Of a stretch of DNA of 64,000 nt, positions 1 to 10,740 are shown piece after piece (position 1 is the first letter of the stretch; every line of letters begins with the position of its first letter). Source of the DNA: Podospora comata (Eukaryota > Ascomycota > Sordariomycetes > Sordariales > Podosporaceae); NCBI GenBank assembly GCA_017354895.1, contig CP071495.1:3827001-3891000 (forward strand). The letters are read 5' to 3'. Made by a program: the position numbers and the translations under genes. The notes under the pieces were generated by a model. It did no database searches. It had not been told where the DNA came from and was given only the letters and a program-made list of their open reading frames with translations.

Positions 1-1
1 G

Positions 2-2164
2 AGCCCTCATCTCGCAGCCCAGGTCTCCCAACAGAATACACCTTCAGACGAAGAGGTTCTCTGCAAGATCCACGAATTTGCTTCCCGCCTCGATTCCACT
101 CACCCCGGATGGCTGTTTGTCGAAACCGCCGGCGGCGTGCACTCCCCTGGCCCTTCCGGCACCACACAAGCCGACCTCTACAGGCCACTTCGCCTCCCTG
201 CCATCCTCATCGGCGATGCCAAGCTCGGCGGCATCTCCTCGACCATTTCGGCCTTTGAATCCCTCAAAATTCGTGGCTACGACGTGGAGTTGGTCCTCTT
301 GTTCGAGGACAAGACCTACCAAAACCACAGCTATCTTACCCCTTATTTCCAAGAAAAACACTCCATCCCCGTCCAGACAGTCCCCCTCCCTCCTCCACGT
401 CTTTCGCCCTCTAACGACGTTAGCAACATGCAAACTTACTATACTACAGCTCTGGGTCTCCCCTCTCTCTCCGCCATCCCCTCGCATCTTTCGTCGTTGC
501 ATCAAGCCCGCATTGCCCGTCTACAGTCCATGCCTGTGACTGCCTCCAAAACAATCTGGTACCCCTTCACCCAGCACCAGCAGCTCACCCCGGATAAAAT
601 CACCGTCATCGACTCGGCCAAGGACTCCCACTTTGACACTTTCCAGTCGGGTTCACCCAGCAAGTCACTGCTCCGGCCAATGTTTGACGGCTCAGCCTCG
701 TGGTGGACCCAGGGCCTTGGCCACGGGAACCCAGCCCTTTCTCTTGCTGCTGCTTATGCGGCTGGTCGGTATGGGCATGTGATGTTTGCTGAGGCTGTCC
801 ATGAGCCTGCTCTCGCGCTGGCAGAGATGCTGATTACCGGGATGGGAAACAAGCGGTTGAAGAGGGTTTTCTACTCTGACAATGGGAGTACGGGGGTGGA
901 AGTGGGGGTGAAGATGGCTTTGGGGGCTGCGAGGGCGAGGTATGGGTGGGCAGGGGAGGAAAAGGTTGGAGTGATTGGGCTCAAGGGGAGTTATCATGGG
1001 GATACCATCGGGGCGATGGACTGTAGCGAGCCGGGGGTGTTTAATGAGAAGGTGGAGTGGTATGAGGGAAAGGGAGCTTGGTTGGGGAGTCCGGGGGTGA
1101 TGTGTGAGAAGGGGGTTTGGGTTGTGGAGGGGGGAGGGGAGTTTAAGACGTTGGGTGATGTTTTTGATGTGGAGGGACGGGAGAAAAGGGGGGAGGGAAG
1201 GGGGTATGAGAAGGAGATCAGAGGAGTTTTGGAGAAGCTGGTGGGTGAAGAGGGGAAGAAGTTTGGGGCCTTGATTCTGGAGCCGGTTGTGTTGGGGGCG
1301 GGTGGGATGCATTTGGTGTAAGTTCCACGATGAATCAAGTGAGTTGTGATACTAACAGCTGTCTGCCACAGGGATCCCCTTTTTCAGCGGACGCTGGTTA
1401 AGGTCGTCCGACAATCACCAGAGCTATTCGGTAGAAAGCATCAACCAAACGACGAGCTGGATTGGAGCGGCCTTCCGGTTGTGTTTGACGAGGTCTTTAC
1501 AGGAATTTATCGTCTCGGCCGCTTCAGTGCTGCCTCGTTTCTCGGCGTCGATCCTGACATTTCCGTCCACGCAAAGCTGCTGACTGGTGGTCTGCTGCCG
1601 CTCAGTGTTACCTTGGCATCTGAGAGCGTCTTCCGGTCGTTTTTGAGTGACGATAAGAGTGATGCCCTCTTGCACGGACACAGCTATACGGCTCATGCTG
1701 TTGGCTGCCAGGTAGCTTTGGAGAGTCTGAAGACAATGATGAAGATGGAAAAGAGCGGGGAGTGGGCTTGGGCTATTTCGAGTCAGCAGAAAGGCGACGA
1801 TCAAACCCAGTATGCCAGATCTGAGCAGGTTGCTGCGATTGCTGATTCCAGGGTCTGGTCGGTGTGGAGTCATGAGTTGGTTGAATGGCTTTCATGGCAG
1901 AAAGGGGTTGAAGGTGTGTGGGCGCTTGGAACGGTCCTGGCGATTCACATGGGCTCGGCGGGCGGTGTCGTAGGTGTAGGCTACAAGAGCACTGCTGCAA
2001 AGGGGCTTCAGGCTGCTTTGCTGAAGGCCTCTGAGGATGATGGCAGTGTGCATAGTCGTGTTTTGGGCAATGTGTTATACCTGATGGCTGGGCAGACGAC
2101 GACGGAGGAGAGTGTCAGGCGGGTTGAGAGGCTTGTTCAACAGGGTCTGGAGGATGGCACTTGA
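2..2164 (+). CDS. bioDA: Bifunctional dethiobiotin synthetase / DAPA aminotransferase (5' partial)
   Basis: The two late-middle steps of biotin synthesis in one polypeptide: PLP-dependent conversion of KAPA to DAPA and ATP-dependent ring closure to dethiobiotin. The gene enters the window already open in frame 2; the N-terminal P-loop of the synthetase lies outside. Visible synthetase motifs are ETAGGVHSPGPSG and LIGDAKLGGISSTISA. The aminotransferase half has SDNGSTGVEVGVKMAL, GSYHGDTIGAMD, the cofactor-binding DEVFTGIYRLGR and the Schiff-base lysine segment HAKLLTGG. One 54-bp intron (1318..1371, GTAAGT donor, CTAAC branch, CAG acceptor) joins GGMHLV to DPLFQRTLV, so the coding parts are <2..1317 and 1372..2164. 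Fused BioD-BioA genes are normal in ascomycetes. Identity is secure; only the start is missing. Confidence 0.93.
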
Positions 2165-2398
2165 TAGGTACCTTAATACGGAATAAAACTCACAGCCCAC
2201 TGCCAGTGGCTACATCAACAGGTCAAGAATTCATTGTTCCGTGGCCAGGGAGTTTCAGGCACAGCGGAAACTGTGTACCTTATATGAATGGGTCAACACC
2301 CAGACCCCTTCGCTGCCCAACCCTGATAAGCGTGCTCCGTGCAGTCTCGTTTCGATGATGTCTTGCAAGTACGCATCATAGCTAGCGTAAATATCAGC

Positions 2399-3810
2399 AT
2401 GAATGAATCGCTTGGTGACCGACCCTCGCCAACAGGAGCTGACGCTTTCCGGTGCAACATGCGGTATCCTGGGGCCGACAAATATACGGTGGGCTGGATT
2501 TGTGCGCTTCCAGTTGAAATGGCAGCGGCGAATGCCATGCTCGATGAAGTCCACGGCTGTTTCGACGCAGATGTTGCCCAAAGCGATTGATTCTAACTCG
2601 TACATTCTGGGGACCATTGATCGTCATCACATCGTCATTGCACGCCTATCGTCCGGTCATTATGGAACGAAAAACGCAGCAATTGTGGTGAACAACATGC
2701 GTCGAACATTCCGTATGGTGCAACTCGGCTTTATCGTCGGCATCGCTGGTGGTGTTCCTGGAAAAGCAGATATACAAGCCAGCTTCTCTCAATTTCTGAG
2801 ATGCCTGGACTCGACATCGTCGGTAGGTTCCTCTCTAATGGTATTTGCCCAATCAACTCTACAGACCGCTCTTATATGAGATATTTCTGACCTTTCTTTA
2901 GCAAGAGAAGAGAGTATTTGGAAATCACTCATATTCAAAAAAACTCGACTCCCGTTTTATAGCCATCGGGGCCAACCACTCAGAAACGTGCCGTTGGTTA
3001 TTAGATCATCCGGACTACCAAGGCTGGCTCAATCAGTCTAGAAAACAACAGGACCACGGCTTCTTATGGATTAAGGGCAATCCCGGTGCAGGAAAGTCCA
3101 CCATTATGAAGCTCGTTTACAGTGAGCAAGTTCTACGCGCCAGCAGTGATGAAACTGTAATGGCATTTTTCTTCAACGCTAGAGGAGGTCCGATGGAACG
3201 CTCCCCGAAAGGGATGTATCGTTCGCTGCTTCACCAGCTCCTGGGATCCGACTCGTTGCCACAACTAGACAAGGGAGCAAACATGAGCATTCCGACAAGG
3301 GGGCTTTTGCCTCTACACACAGCAATTCGTCGTGGACATGATCAAGTCGTGGTGCTACTTCTTCAAGGTGGCGCCGATGTCGATGCTAAGGAATGGAAGG
3401 GCCAAACAGCGTTATTACTTGCAGTTGAACGAGATCACCTGGCTCTCGCCACAGCTCTTATGGACAAGTACGGGGCCACGCTCGAACTCAAGGACGAGAC
3501 CAAGCAGACGCCGTTATTACTGGCCTGCAAGTTGGGAGACATAGCTATGGTTGAAGCTCTACTGGCAACAGGCACAAGAGTGGACAGGAGGGATATGAAG
3601 GGGAGAACCGCTTTGACACATGCAGCCATAGGCGGATACGAGAGGATCGTTGGACTTTTGCTCTGTCATGGTGCCGACCCCACTGGTTTTGACAACGCCG
3701 GTGAAACGCCCTACTCGCTTGCGAGTCATCACATGCGTGGAATTTTTCACCGATATGCGTACAACGGCAGGTATAACCTTGCCATGCTGCGGACGGAAAT
3801 TAGAGCTTGA
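2399..3810 (+). pseudogene. Decayed NLR: nucleoside-phosphorylase-like / NACHT / ankyrin
   Basis: Remnant of a fungal NOD-like receptor. From an ATG at 2399 the frame gives YTVGWICALPVEMAAANAML, the usual start of the PNP_UDP-type sensor domain. A frame shift near 2575-2590 moves it to SNSYILGTIDRHHIVIARL and QLGFIVGIAGGVPGKADI, after which the rest of that domain is missing. MPGLDIV then joins through a plausible intron (2823..2901) to AREESIWKSLIFK. A second shift falls in an A7 run (2937..2943), and the next frame continues LDSRFIAIGANHSETCRWLL and the P-loop GNPGAGKSTIMK. About 60 residues later the frame passes straight into four ankyrin repeats (about 3290-3760), so Walker B and most of NACHT are gone. 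Two frame shifts plus two internal deletions argue for a pseudogene. The ankyrin part alone is still open from 3106. Confidence 0.8.
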
Positions 3811-3899
3811 GAAAAGCTATCAAGGGCTTTGTTGACACATCTCGACCGTTGCTCTCAAAACTCTCAAATGCCTTTTCAAGCCTCTCAACTTCCTTATCT

Positions 3900-6133
3900 T
3901 CAAAAGCCTACAACAACTACAGCCCTCGCCTTGATCAGATCGGCAGCCTACAAACTCGTCAGCACACCGTCGCGACAGCAGTAAAGAGACACATACCTTC
4001 TCAGCAACAGCATAAACAGTCATACTCGTCGCCGCCCCTGGAATAGTAGGAAAAATACTCGTATCCACCACACTCAACCCCTTCACTCCATATACCTCCA
4101 ACCCTTCATTCACCACACCCCCCCACTCCCTCGCCATTTTCGCGGCTGTCCCACTTGGGTGATACACACTCGGCACCAAGTTCTCTCTCAACCACCCCTT
4201 CAGCCCCTCATCAGACTGGTACCCCTTACCAGGCTGACTTTCCCCCAAAGTCAAATCAACGTACTGCCTCAGTGTACTATCCGGACCGGTGTAAAACCTT
4301 CGATAGAACTTTATGTTTTCAGCCACAATGTCAAGATCAAGCGGGTTGGAAGCAAAACGGTAGTCAACTATCGGTTCTGACAGCGGAGAGGAGAGGTTGA
4401 GAGTGACGGTGCCGCGAGATAGGCCGTGCATGAGCTGAGGAGCAGCAACGGGTAGGGCGCCGACGCCGGTGGCGGAGAAGGCAAAGTTTTTGTCTAGCAT
4501 GCCTGCGGCGTAGAGACGTTGTTGCTGGGCGTAGCCGGCGATGATGGTGGGGTGGATGTGTTTCGGGAGGAACTCGGAGGGGGACTGGGAGAGGTAGGAA
4601 GCGGCAAGGGATTGGTACCGGGTAGGGGAGATGCCTGGGAGGCCGAGCATGAGGTTGAGGCCGGGGCCGAAGAGGAAGGCTTCGATGGGGGGGAGGGTGG
4701 TGTTTACTTCTGGGTAGGGTGGGGGGGTTGTCCCTGGGATTGTTAGCGTCATCGGAGGGGATGAAAGACGGAGACATACAGTTGAACTGAACTGCCGGCT
4801 GGTAAGCGTGGTCTTGCAAATTAGCGCCAACACCGGGAAGGTCGACTATAACGGGAATCTTGGCTTGCTTGAGAAGAGAAGCAGGGCCAATGCCACTCAA
4901 CTGGAGGATCTGAGGGGTGTGGATGGCTCCAGCGGAGAGGACGATCTCTTTCCGAGCTCTGATGACCCTCTTACCACTCCCTTTCCCATTAATTTTGGCC
5001 TTCCCCTTGCCTTTGCCCTCGTGTGCTTCAGGCCAGCGAGGGGAGATCTCCACACCTTCTGCTGCCTTGCCCTTGAACACAACCTTTTCGACCCTGGTAG
5101 CGGTGAGCAGGTGGTAATTGTCCCTGTTAAGGCCGTCATAGTGTCCGCTTCGAGAATATGACCGGTTGAAAGAGATCGGTTCCATTGATCTTGGTGTCCA
5201 GGCTAGTCCGAGGGTGCCAACCGAATGGTCGATGGGGATTTCCACACCAGGATATCCACGCAGGGCTTGATAGATTGGAACTGGGATCTGTCAACTCGTG
5301 ATCTTCATCCAGCATTTGGACAAGAGAGGTTACTCACTGATAGCAGGCGTATGGCCCCTAGAAAATGTGGCAAAGATGCTGTGCTTGCTCGTGTTGGTTC
5401 CATAACTCCCTGCGTTGTATGTCATGTTGTAGACCCTGGCTATGTCTGGATGAGGCCCGCTACCAAGTTGGATGGCCTAGACTGTTAGAGACTATAATCT
5501 ACGGCTCGGTGATTTGTGAGTATACCTTTCTGAAGTAAGGCTGAAGATCATCCCAATTCCAGCTACTGTCGTTGACACCGGAAAGCTCAGCCCTGGTATT
5601 GTTAGACCAGGCCAAATGAGTGCGAATTGTGTTCAACAAGAGGTACAGACCAGTTGTTGTAGTCCCGCTTGGTCCCTCGCTGAAACCCCTGAGCATTGAC
5701 AGCTGAACTGCCACCCACAATGCACCCGACATCGACCCGAAAGGTGCGGTTGTTCAAGTTCACCTGAGGAACAGAGGTGATGTTGTACATGTTTGTTCGG
5801 TTTCGGCGTCCATCGGGTTCTGCCAGGCTCACTCGTCAGCCAGTGCAATGCAGGGTCTCTAGGAAGACGCACCAATGATCCCATACTCGATGGCCAGGAC
5901 AGTGTCTGTATTCATGTCAATGGCGGACCCCCTCCATCTCTGACCCAAGACTTACACTTTCCACTCTCGCTCAGTCGATCCGCAACAGTCAAACCGGCTG
6001 TCCCCCCGCCGACCACCACGTAGTCGTAAACATCGTGAGCATCGTCCCGGTTATGAAGCAACGAGTAGGAATGAGGAGATGCCAAACAGCGGCCTAGGAC
6101 ATTCAGCCCCAACAATAATGCAACTCGAGCCAT
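3900..6133 (-). CDS. Secreted GMC-family oxidoreductase (8 exons)
   Basis: FAD-dependent glucose-methanol-choline oxidoreductase of 623 residues. Exons on the minus strand: 6133..5956, 5905..5873, 5819..5651, 5592..5526, 5476..5338, 5280..4780, 4733..3997, 3947..3900; all phases agree. The start gives a signal-like MARVALLLGLNVLGRCLASP. The ADP-binding motif VVGGGTAGLTVADRL follows, then VLAIEYG, the GMC signature CIVGGSSAVNAQGFQRG, and the second signature SAGAIHTPQILQLSGIGPA. The catalytic region is YHPSGTAAKM, and the end is DTSIFPTIPGAATSMTVYAV then AEKAADLIK. In related enzymes the second catalytic position in that last motif is His or Asn; here it reads Ala. The likely role is extracellular oxidation of an alcohol, sugar or aryl alcohol; the substrate cannot be told. 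It lies 555 bp downstream of the MFS gene on the same strand and ends 90 bp from the NLR remnant. Confidence 0.88.
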
Positions 6134-6687
6134 GACTTGATTGCTTGCAGTCGAGGTCGAAGAGGAAGAAGAACATGATCTGCTTGGTGTTATGCTCCCC
6201 ACCTCCCATGTCAAATTCCTGGCTCGGCAGGTCGGACAATACCTGCCGAAAGTACCGAAAGAATATTTGTATACATAATCAGCAATGTCAGCATCGAAAG
6301 CCCTGAAGGGGCATAGGCAGCATGGATCACTGTGGTGGTGGGCCACTGAGAAGGCTGCCCGCCCCGTGTAACACAAGCCACACCATAGATCCCAAGGTGC
6401 ATCCCAACTGAGGCGGTCAGGGATGCACGAATAAGCCGCGAGGTTATATTGAGGTGAGAGTCGGCTGGCAAGGGGAGCGAATCAGCTACAATGCCATGAG
6501 GTAAAAGAAGACCCTACATATTACATGGAGACATGCCGGCACAGTCGGTGCAATATGTCAAGATGCTTGGGTGACATGAACCTTTCGAACGCACTTGATA
6601 AAAAAATACGAAGTTCCTTTTAAGATTAATCATGATTGTTTTTTCTATCCACCCCACTCTACGTACCAATCTATGTTCCTGATGTGC

Positions 6688-8112
6688 TCATTCGGCCGAA
6701 TTCCGCACCAAGGGTTCCTCTTCGTCAGCTTCTCTCCTCTCCTCGCCTGTGGGCTCACCGGCTGGCTCATGTTTGTGAAGCTTGATATTGATAAACAGGG
6801 CAAACAAGCCAAGATCATACGCCAAACGCAACGCACCAGCGACAACATAGGCGACCCAGAATCGGTTGTTGCCGGCGAGGACGCCTGTGATGCTTGGACC
6901 TGTGGTGGAAGCCAGGGTCCGCAGCATGCCTGTTATGCCCATGACGGCAGTTCTTTCTTCTGGTTTCACCACGGCCGCGATGAGCGCTGCCCGAGGTGCC
7001 TGATCCATGTTGTTCAGGCCGACTCTGAGGAGCAGGAGAGCAAAGGTCAGGGAAACGGTCTTTGGCAGCGGGAACAGCAAGACAGCGGTGGAGGACGGGA
7101 TATGCGTAAAAACCATCGTGTTGACGAGGCCGATATACCGCGCCAGCGGGCCGGCAAAAATGTTGGTGACGGACGACAGAATGTAAGAGGTCGACAGCAT
7201 ATCGCCGAGCGTCGACTTGGGCAGGTGAAACTTCTTGTCCATGTAATAGGTCGTCAGGGACATGCTGACCATGCCGTCGGCGAGCGAGTCCACCATCAGC
7301 AAGAACCACAAGACGCCCACAATGGCCAGTGTTTCCCTAGATATCTGGGAGACCCAGCTTGCCTTCTCCTTGGGCTTAGCAACACCGTCATCCGTTGTCT
7401 CCTGAAGCAGTGGTGCTGTTTCCCCACTGCCACCCTCTGCAGCCTTCTTTTTGAGCTCGCATCTTTCTGACAGCATGGCACTGCAGGCCATATTTGCCAG
7501 TCCCATAATAGCGTACAGCCAGAAGCACCCGTGGTAGGCATCTAGAAGCGTCCATCCCTCTCTTGCACTGAGCCAGTCAATAATGCGTCCCGATGTCGTA
7601 GTCCCCACTGCTGATCCCAGGCTGGCGGTGGTGACATACCAAACCAGCACGTCGGCTCTTGTGTTGGGGTTGGTGAGTTCGGAAACGGTCGACTCTTCAA
7701 TTGCCCTGAACGGTCCAAAATCGCCTCCCGTGGCACTGATAACACCAACAACGGCGGCGGCGAGAAGAACGAAATAGTTCTCGCAGAGAGCAAACGTAGC
7801 CCCCGAACAGATCATCAGTATCGACCCCAAGAACAATGTCCTCCTCCTCCCAACATGGTCAGCCACGAGCGTCAAGCACAGTGACAAGATGACATCCCCC
7901 AGCAGCGTCAAACTCATAAACAGTCCAATCTGGTAGTCGGAAAACTGAAGCTCGGCAAAGAACAGAGCGAGGATCAAGCTGCTGGCACCGTAGGCGAACA
8001 TGCGGCAGCTTCGGGAGAAGATGATGAGGTAAGCATCGAGGCCGGTGGTGTAAACTGACTGCAGGCCAGACTCGCGCAAAGCGCGGTGGCCCAGGGACTG
8101 GAGGGCGGCCAT
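6688..8112 (-). CDS. MFS transporter, single exon
   Basis: Membrane transporter of 474 residues with about twelve hydrophobic segments. The MFS loop 2-3 signature appears as LVADHVGRRRTLFLGS near residues 80-95. There is a long hydrophilic central loop (KKKAAEGGSGETAPLLQETT) between the two six-helix halves and an acidic C-terminus. The start MAALQSLGHRAL is the only sensible one before the first helix. The closest type by general pattern is the unassigned fungal MFS transporters with a DHVGRRR loop; no substrate can be assigned. It reads in the same direction as the GMC gene just downstream, so an export/import and oxidation pair is possible but unproven. Its 698-bp upstream region is shared with the divergent gene at 8810. 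Confidence 0.85.
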   Translation of the reverse strand: MAALQSLGHRALRESGLQSVYTTGLDAYLIIFSRSCRMFAYGASSLILALFFAELQFSDYQIGLFMSLTLLGDVILSLCLTLVADHVGRRRTLFLGSILMICSGATFALCENYFVLLAAAVVGVISATGGDFGPFRAIEESTVSELTNPNTRADVLVWYVTTASLGSAVGTTTSGRIIDWLSAREGWTLLDAYHGCFWLYAIMGLANMACSAMLSERCELKKKAAEGGSGETAPLLQETTDDGVAKPKEKASWVSQISRETLAIVGVLWFLLMVDSLADGMVSMSLTTYYMDKKFHLPKSTLGDMLSTSYILSSVTNIFAGPLARYIGLVNTMVFTHIPSSTAVLLFPLPKTVSLTFALLLLRVGLNNMDQAPRAALIAAVVKPEERTAVMGITGMLRTLASTTGPSITGVLAGNNRFWVAYVVAGALRLAYDLGLFALFINIKLHKHEPAGEPTGEERREADEEEPLVRNSAE

Positions 8113-8809
8113 GTTTGACGAGAAGAGTAAGAAAAAACGCTAGGAAAACAAACTATGAGATGCTCAAAGGAAAAAGAGAGAAAACACAGCAGGTTCACAC
8201 AGCTCCCGTCCTCGTCATCCGCGGCGATGCCAGCGTCGGAGATACGACCGAACGGGGCAAAAAACCTCGGTCGGCTGGTGGGGCCGGAAAGCGTTAGCCC
8301 GGTTGTGTCGGGGCCGGTTTCGGCACCGGAGGGGTCCACTTTTGACTGCATGTAAAGAGCATCGCGGGAGTTTACAAGAGCCAAAGAGAGGGTGAGGTCG
8401 ATGAAAATAGGAAAGAAACAAGACTGAGGGGAGCTGAAACTTGTTGCGACTGGCAACGAGACGGCGATATTCTGTACCTGGTATGTCATCGCCTCGGGAC
8501 CTTACGGCTGTGAGATGAGAGTGCTTGATTTCCTAGAAATGAGAAAGAAAGAAAAAACGGAGACAGCTAACAACCTCAACTTTGAGAAGGTCGTGATGAA
8601 GGTGTTGGTGAATGGTGATGCCGGAGGAAATCAGCAGTCGCGTCGCGTTGGCCATCAAGGTACCCATATGCTCACAGTGATAAGTAGTTACGCACTGTGT
8701 AAAATTACTGTTCTTATCTTTCCAGTCAGCGCATCATCGCCATGATCGCAACTTTCAATCTGCCCCCCACCTTGTCTCTCCAGCTCCCTTCTCCTCCTCA
8801 TTCAAGTTA

Positions 8810-10435
8810 ATGCCCCCCGAAGCCTTCATTTGCGGTCTCTGTTTGCGCGCCATGCGACGAGCTCCTCTTTCGAGATTATCCGTCTATTCTACCCACCGCA
8901 ATCTCTCACGATCCTGCCCCGCCCTATCTGCTAAACCCGCTGCCAGCGACGCCTCGAATCCTCCCTCAGATACCTCTCCGAAATTCAATGACGAAGAAAA
9001 ACTCGGCCCCCTGGCACGTCGCCTTCAAGAGGCAACCGAAGAGGCTCTGTTGGAGGGAGGGCGAGCCGGCCGTCGCGCTGTGCTCGAAGATGCCGGATTC
9101 TCCGAAGAACTCAAAGCCAAACTGCTGAACAAACTGGCCGATGCCAAATTCCAAGGAGAACACCCAACCGCCGCCTCAGTTCTTGCCCGCTCGAAAATAC
9201 CCGATTCCGCCGGTCTAGGTACGAGATCCATCGCCGCAGCGCAGCCCTGGACAGGCACCGAATCGACCGAAGATGCTGTGTTACGAATGCTCAACGACGC
9301 CCACAAGCCATTGGCCCCCGGGCTTCGAGGTAAAAGCAAAATTGTCCCCGAGCCAGTTGACATGAGATTTAAAACAAGATCAAATGTCAGCGCTGGGCAA
9401 AGAGCAGCCGAGGCGAGGGACAAGGCTTCCTTGTACACCTCTCTTTCAGGGGACAAACAAAAGGATGTTGGGTTGAGCGATGAAGAAAGAGAAGCTATGA
9501 AACGGGAATTCAGGGAGCGCTTTACTCCCGGGGCACGAGCTATGCCCAACACAATTACCGGGCTTGCGGCTTTGGCTAATGAGCGCATCGAAAACGCCAT
9601 TGCCAGAGGGCAGTTCAAACATATCCCGAGAGGCAAGGGAGTCGAAAGAGACACGAGGGCGGATAATCCGTTTATCGATACGACAGAATACATAATGAAC
9701 AAGATGATCAAACGACAAGACCTTGTGCCGCCGTGGATAGAAAAGCAACAAGAGTTGCTAAAGACGGCTGCAAATTTCAGGTTGGCAATACGGACTAATT
9801 GGAAAAGGCACATGGCGCGCATGATATCTGCCAAGGGAGGCAGTTTGGAGGAGAAGTTGAGACGGGCGAGGGAGTACGCAAGAGCAGAAGAGGTGCACAA
9901 CCCAAGGAGAAAGAGAAAGGTGGAAGAGATGAGTGTGTCGACGAACTCGACGGATGATCCGGTGATGGTGAAGATGAGGCAGCAGGCTGCTTCGGATGCC
10001 ACACCGGTGACTGAGGGAGTAAAAGAATCAACGGAAGAAAACATGCCCGTCGGCCGGCCATTCAGAGATCCGGCTTGGGAAGCAGCCGAGAGGTCATACA
10101 TGGAGCTCGCCATCACCAACCTAAACACTATTACCAGGTCATACAACTTGATGGCGCCGGAGCTCGCCAAGAAGCCGTATTTCTCGCTGGAAAGAGAACT
10201 CAACAGCTGTTTCGCGGATGTGGCGCCGCAGGTGGCGGAGGAGATCAAGGCGAGGGCAACAGCGCCGGCAAAGTCAATGGTCGATTATAACTTTCTTGGT
10301 AGCGGAAAGCCACTACAGAGAGGGGGGCTTAGGGGGACCTTTGGAATGGGCGAACAGAGCCGGGTGTGGGAGCGTAATGAACCGAGGTATGGGTTCAAGG
10401 AGTTTTGGAAAGATTTGTTCAAGAAGGACAAGTAG
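8810..10435 (+). CDS. DUF1992 / DNAJC28-like mitochondrial protein
   Basis: Protein of 541 residues, single exon. Residues about 249-316 hold the DUF1992 (DNAJC28 conserved) domain: LANERIENAIARGQFKHIPR, GKGVERD, NPFIDTTEYIMNKMIKRQDL and VPPWIEKQQEL. A J domain is not visible, as is usual in the fungal members. The N-terminus is rich in Arg and Ser with few acids (MRRAPLSRLSVYSTHRNLSR after a second Met at residue 15), which suggests a mitochondrial presequence; either Met could be used. The C-terminus repeats a family motif, YNLMAPELAKKPYFSLEREL. The molecular function of the family is poorly defined. It is divergent from the MFS gene. Confidence 0.85.
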   Translation: MPPEAFICGLCLRAMRRAPLSRLSVYSTHRNLSRSCPALSAKPAASDASNPPSDTSPKFNDEEKLGPLARRLQEATEEALLEGGRAGRRAVLEDAGFSEELKAKLLNKLADAKFQGEHPTAASVLARSKIPDSAGLGTRSIAAAQPWTGTESTEDAVLRMLNDAHKPLAPGLRGKSKIVPEPVDMRFKTRSNVSAGQRAAEARDKASLYTSLSGDKQKDVGLSDEEREAMKREFRERFTPGARAMPNTITGLAALANERIENAIARGQFKHIPRGKGVERDTRADNPFIDTTEYIMNKMIKRQDLVPPWIEKQQELLKTAANFRLAIRTNWKRHMARMISAKGGSLEEKLRRAREYARAEEVHNPRRKRKVEEMSVSTNSTDDPVMVKMRQQAASDATPVTEGVKESTEENMPVGRPFRDPAWEAAERSYMELAITNLNTITRSYNLMAPELAKKPYFSLERELNSCFADVAPQVAEEIKARATAPAKSMVDYNFLGSGKPLQRGGLRGTFGMGEQSRVWERNEPRYGFKEFWKDLFKKDK

Positions 10436-10740
10436 TCTGCTAGATTGGCAACAAAAAGTATCCCGTCCCATACAAGTCGCCGTGACGATAGAGAGGAAAA
10501 GTGAAACTTGGCCAGACAGGGTTAGGGTTCTAAGCTGGGAGCGAATGTTAAGGATCTCGGCAGGCAATTCCGCACGACACAACGTCATCTTCCCCATGCA
10601 TCGATCCACCACTTTTACACCATCACAAACCCACGACGCGACACAGCGACACAGGCACAACCGGTGGCTTTTGAATATCGCGACCTTGTATCACTACGAA
10701 ATGTTATAGTTACCTGAAGTGCCGTGCGCTCCTCGTCGCC

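Noticed and set aside
6595-7470. 291-codon plus-strand frame over the MFS gene
   Set aside because: Antisense shadow of the transporter with no family resemblance.
9025-10248. 407-codon frame antisense to the DUF1992 gene
   Set aside because: Ser/Leu-rich mirror of a real gene; no domain or splice support.
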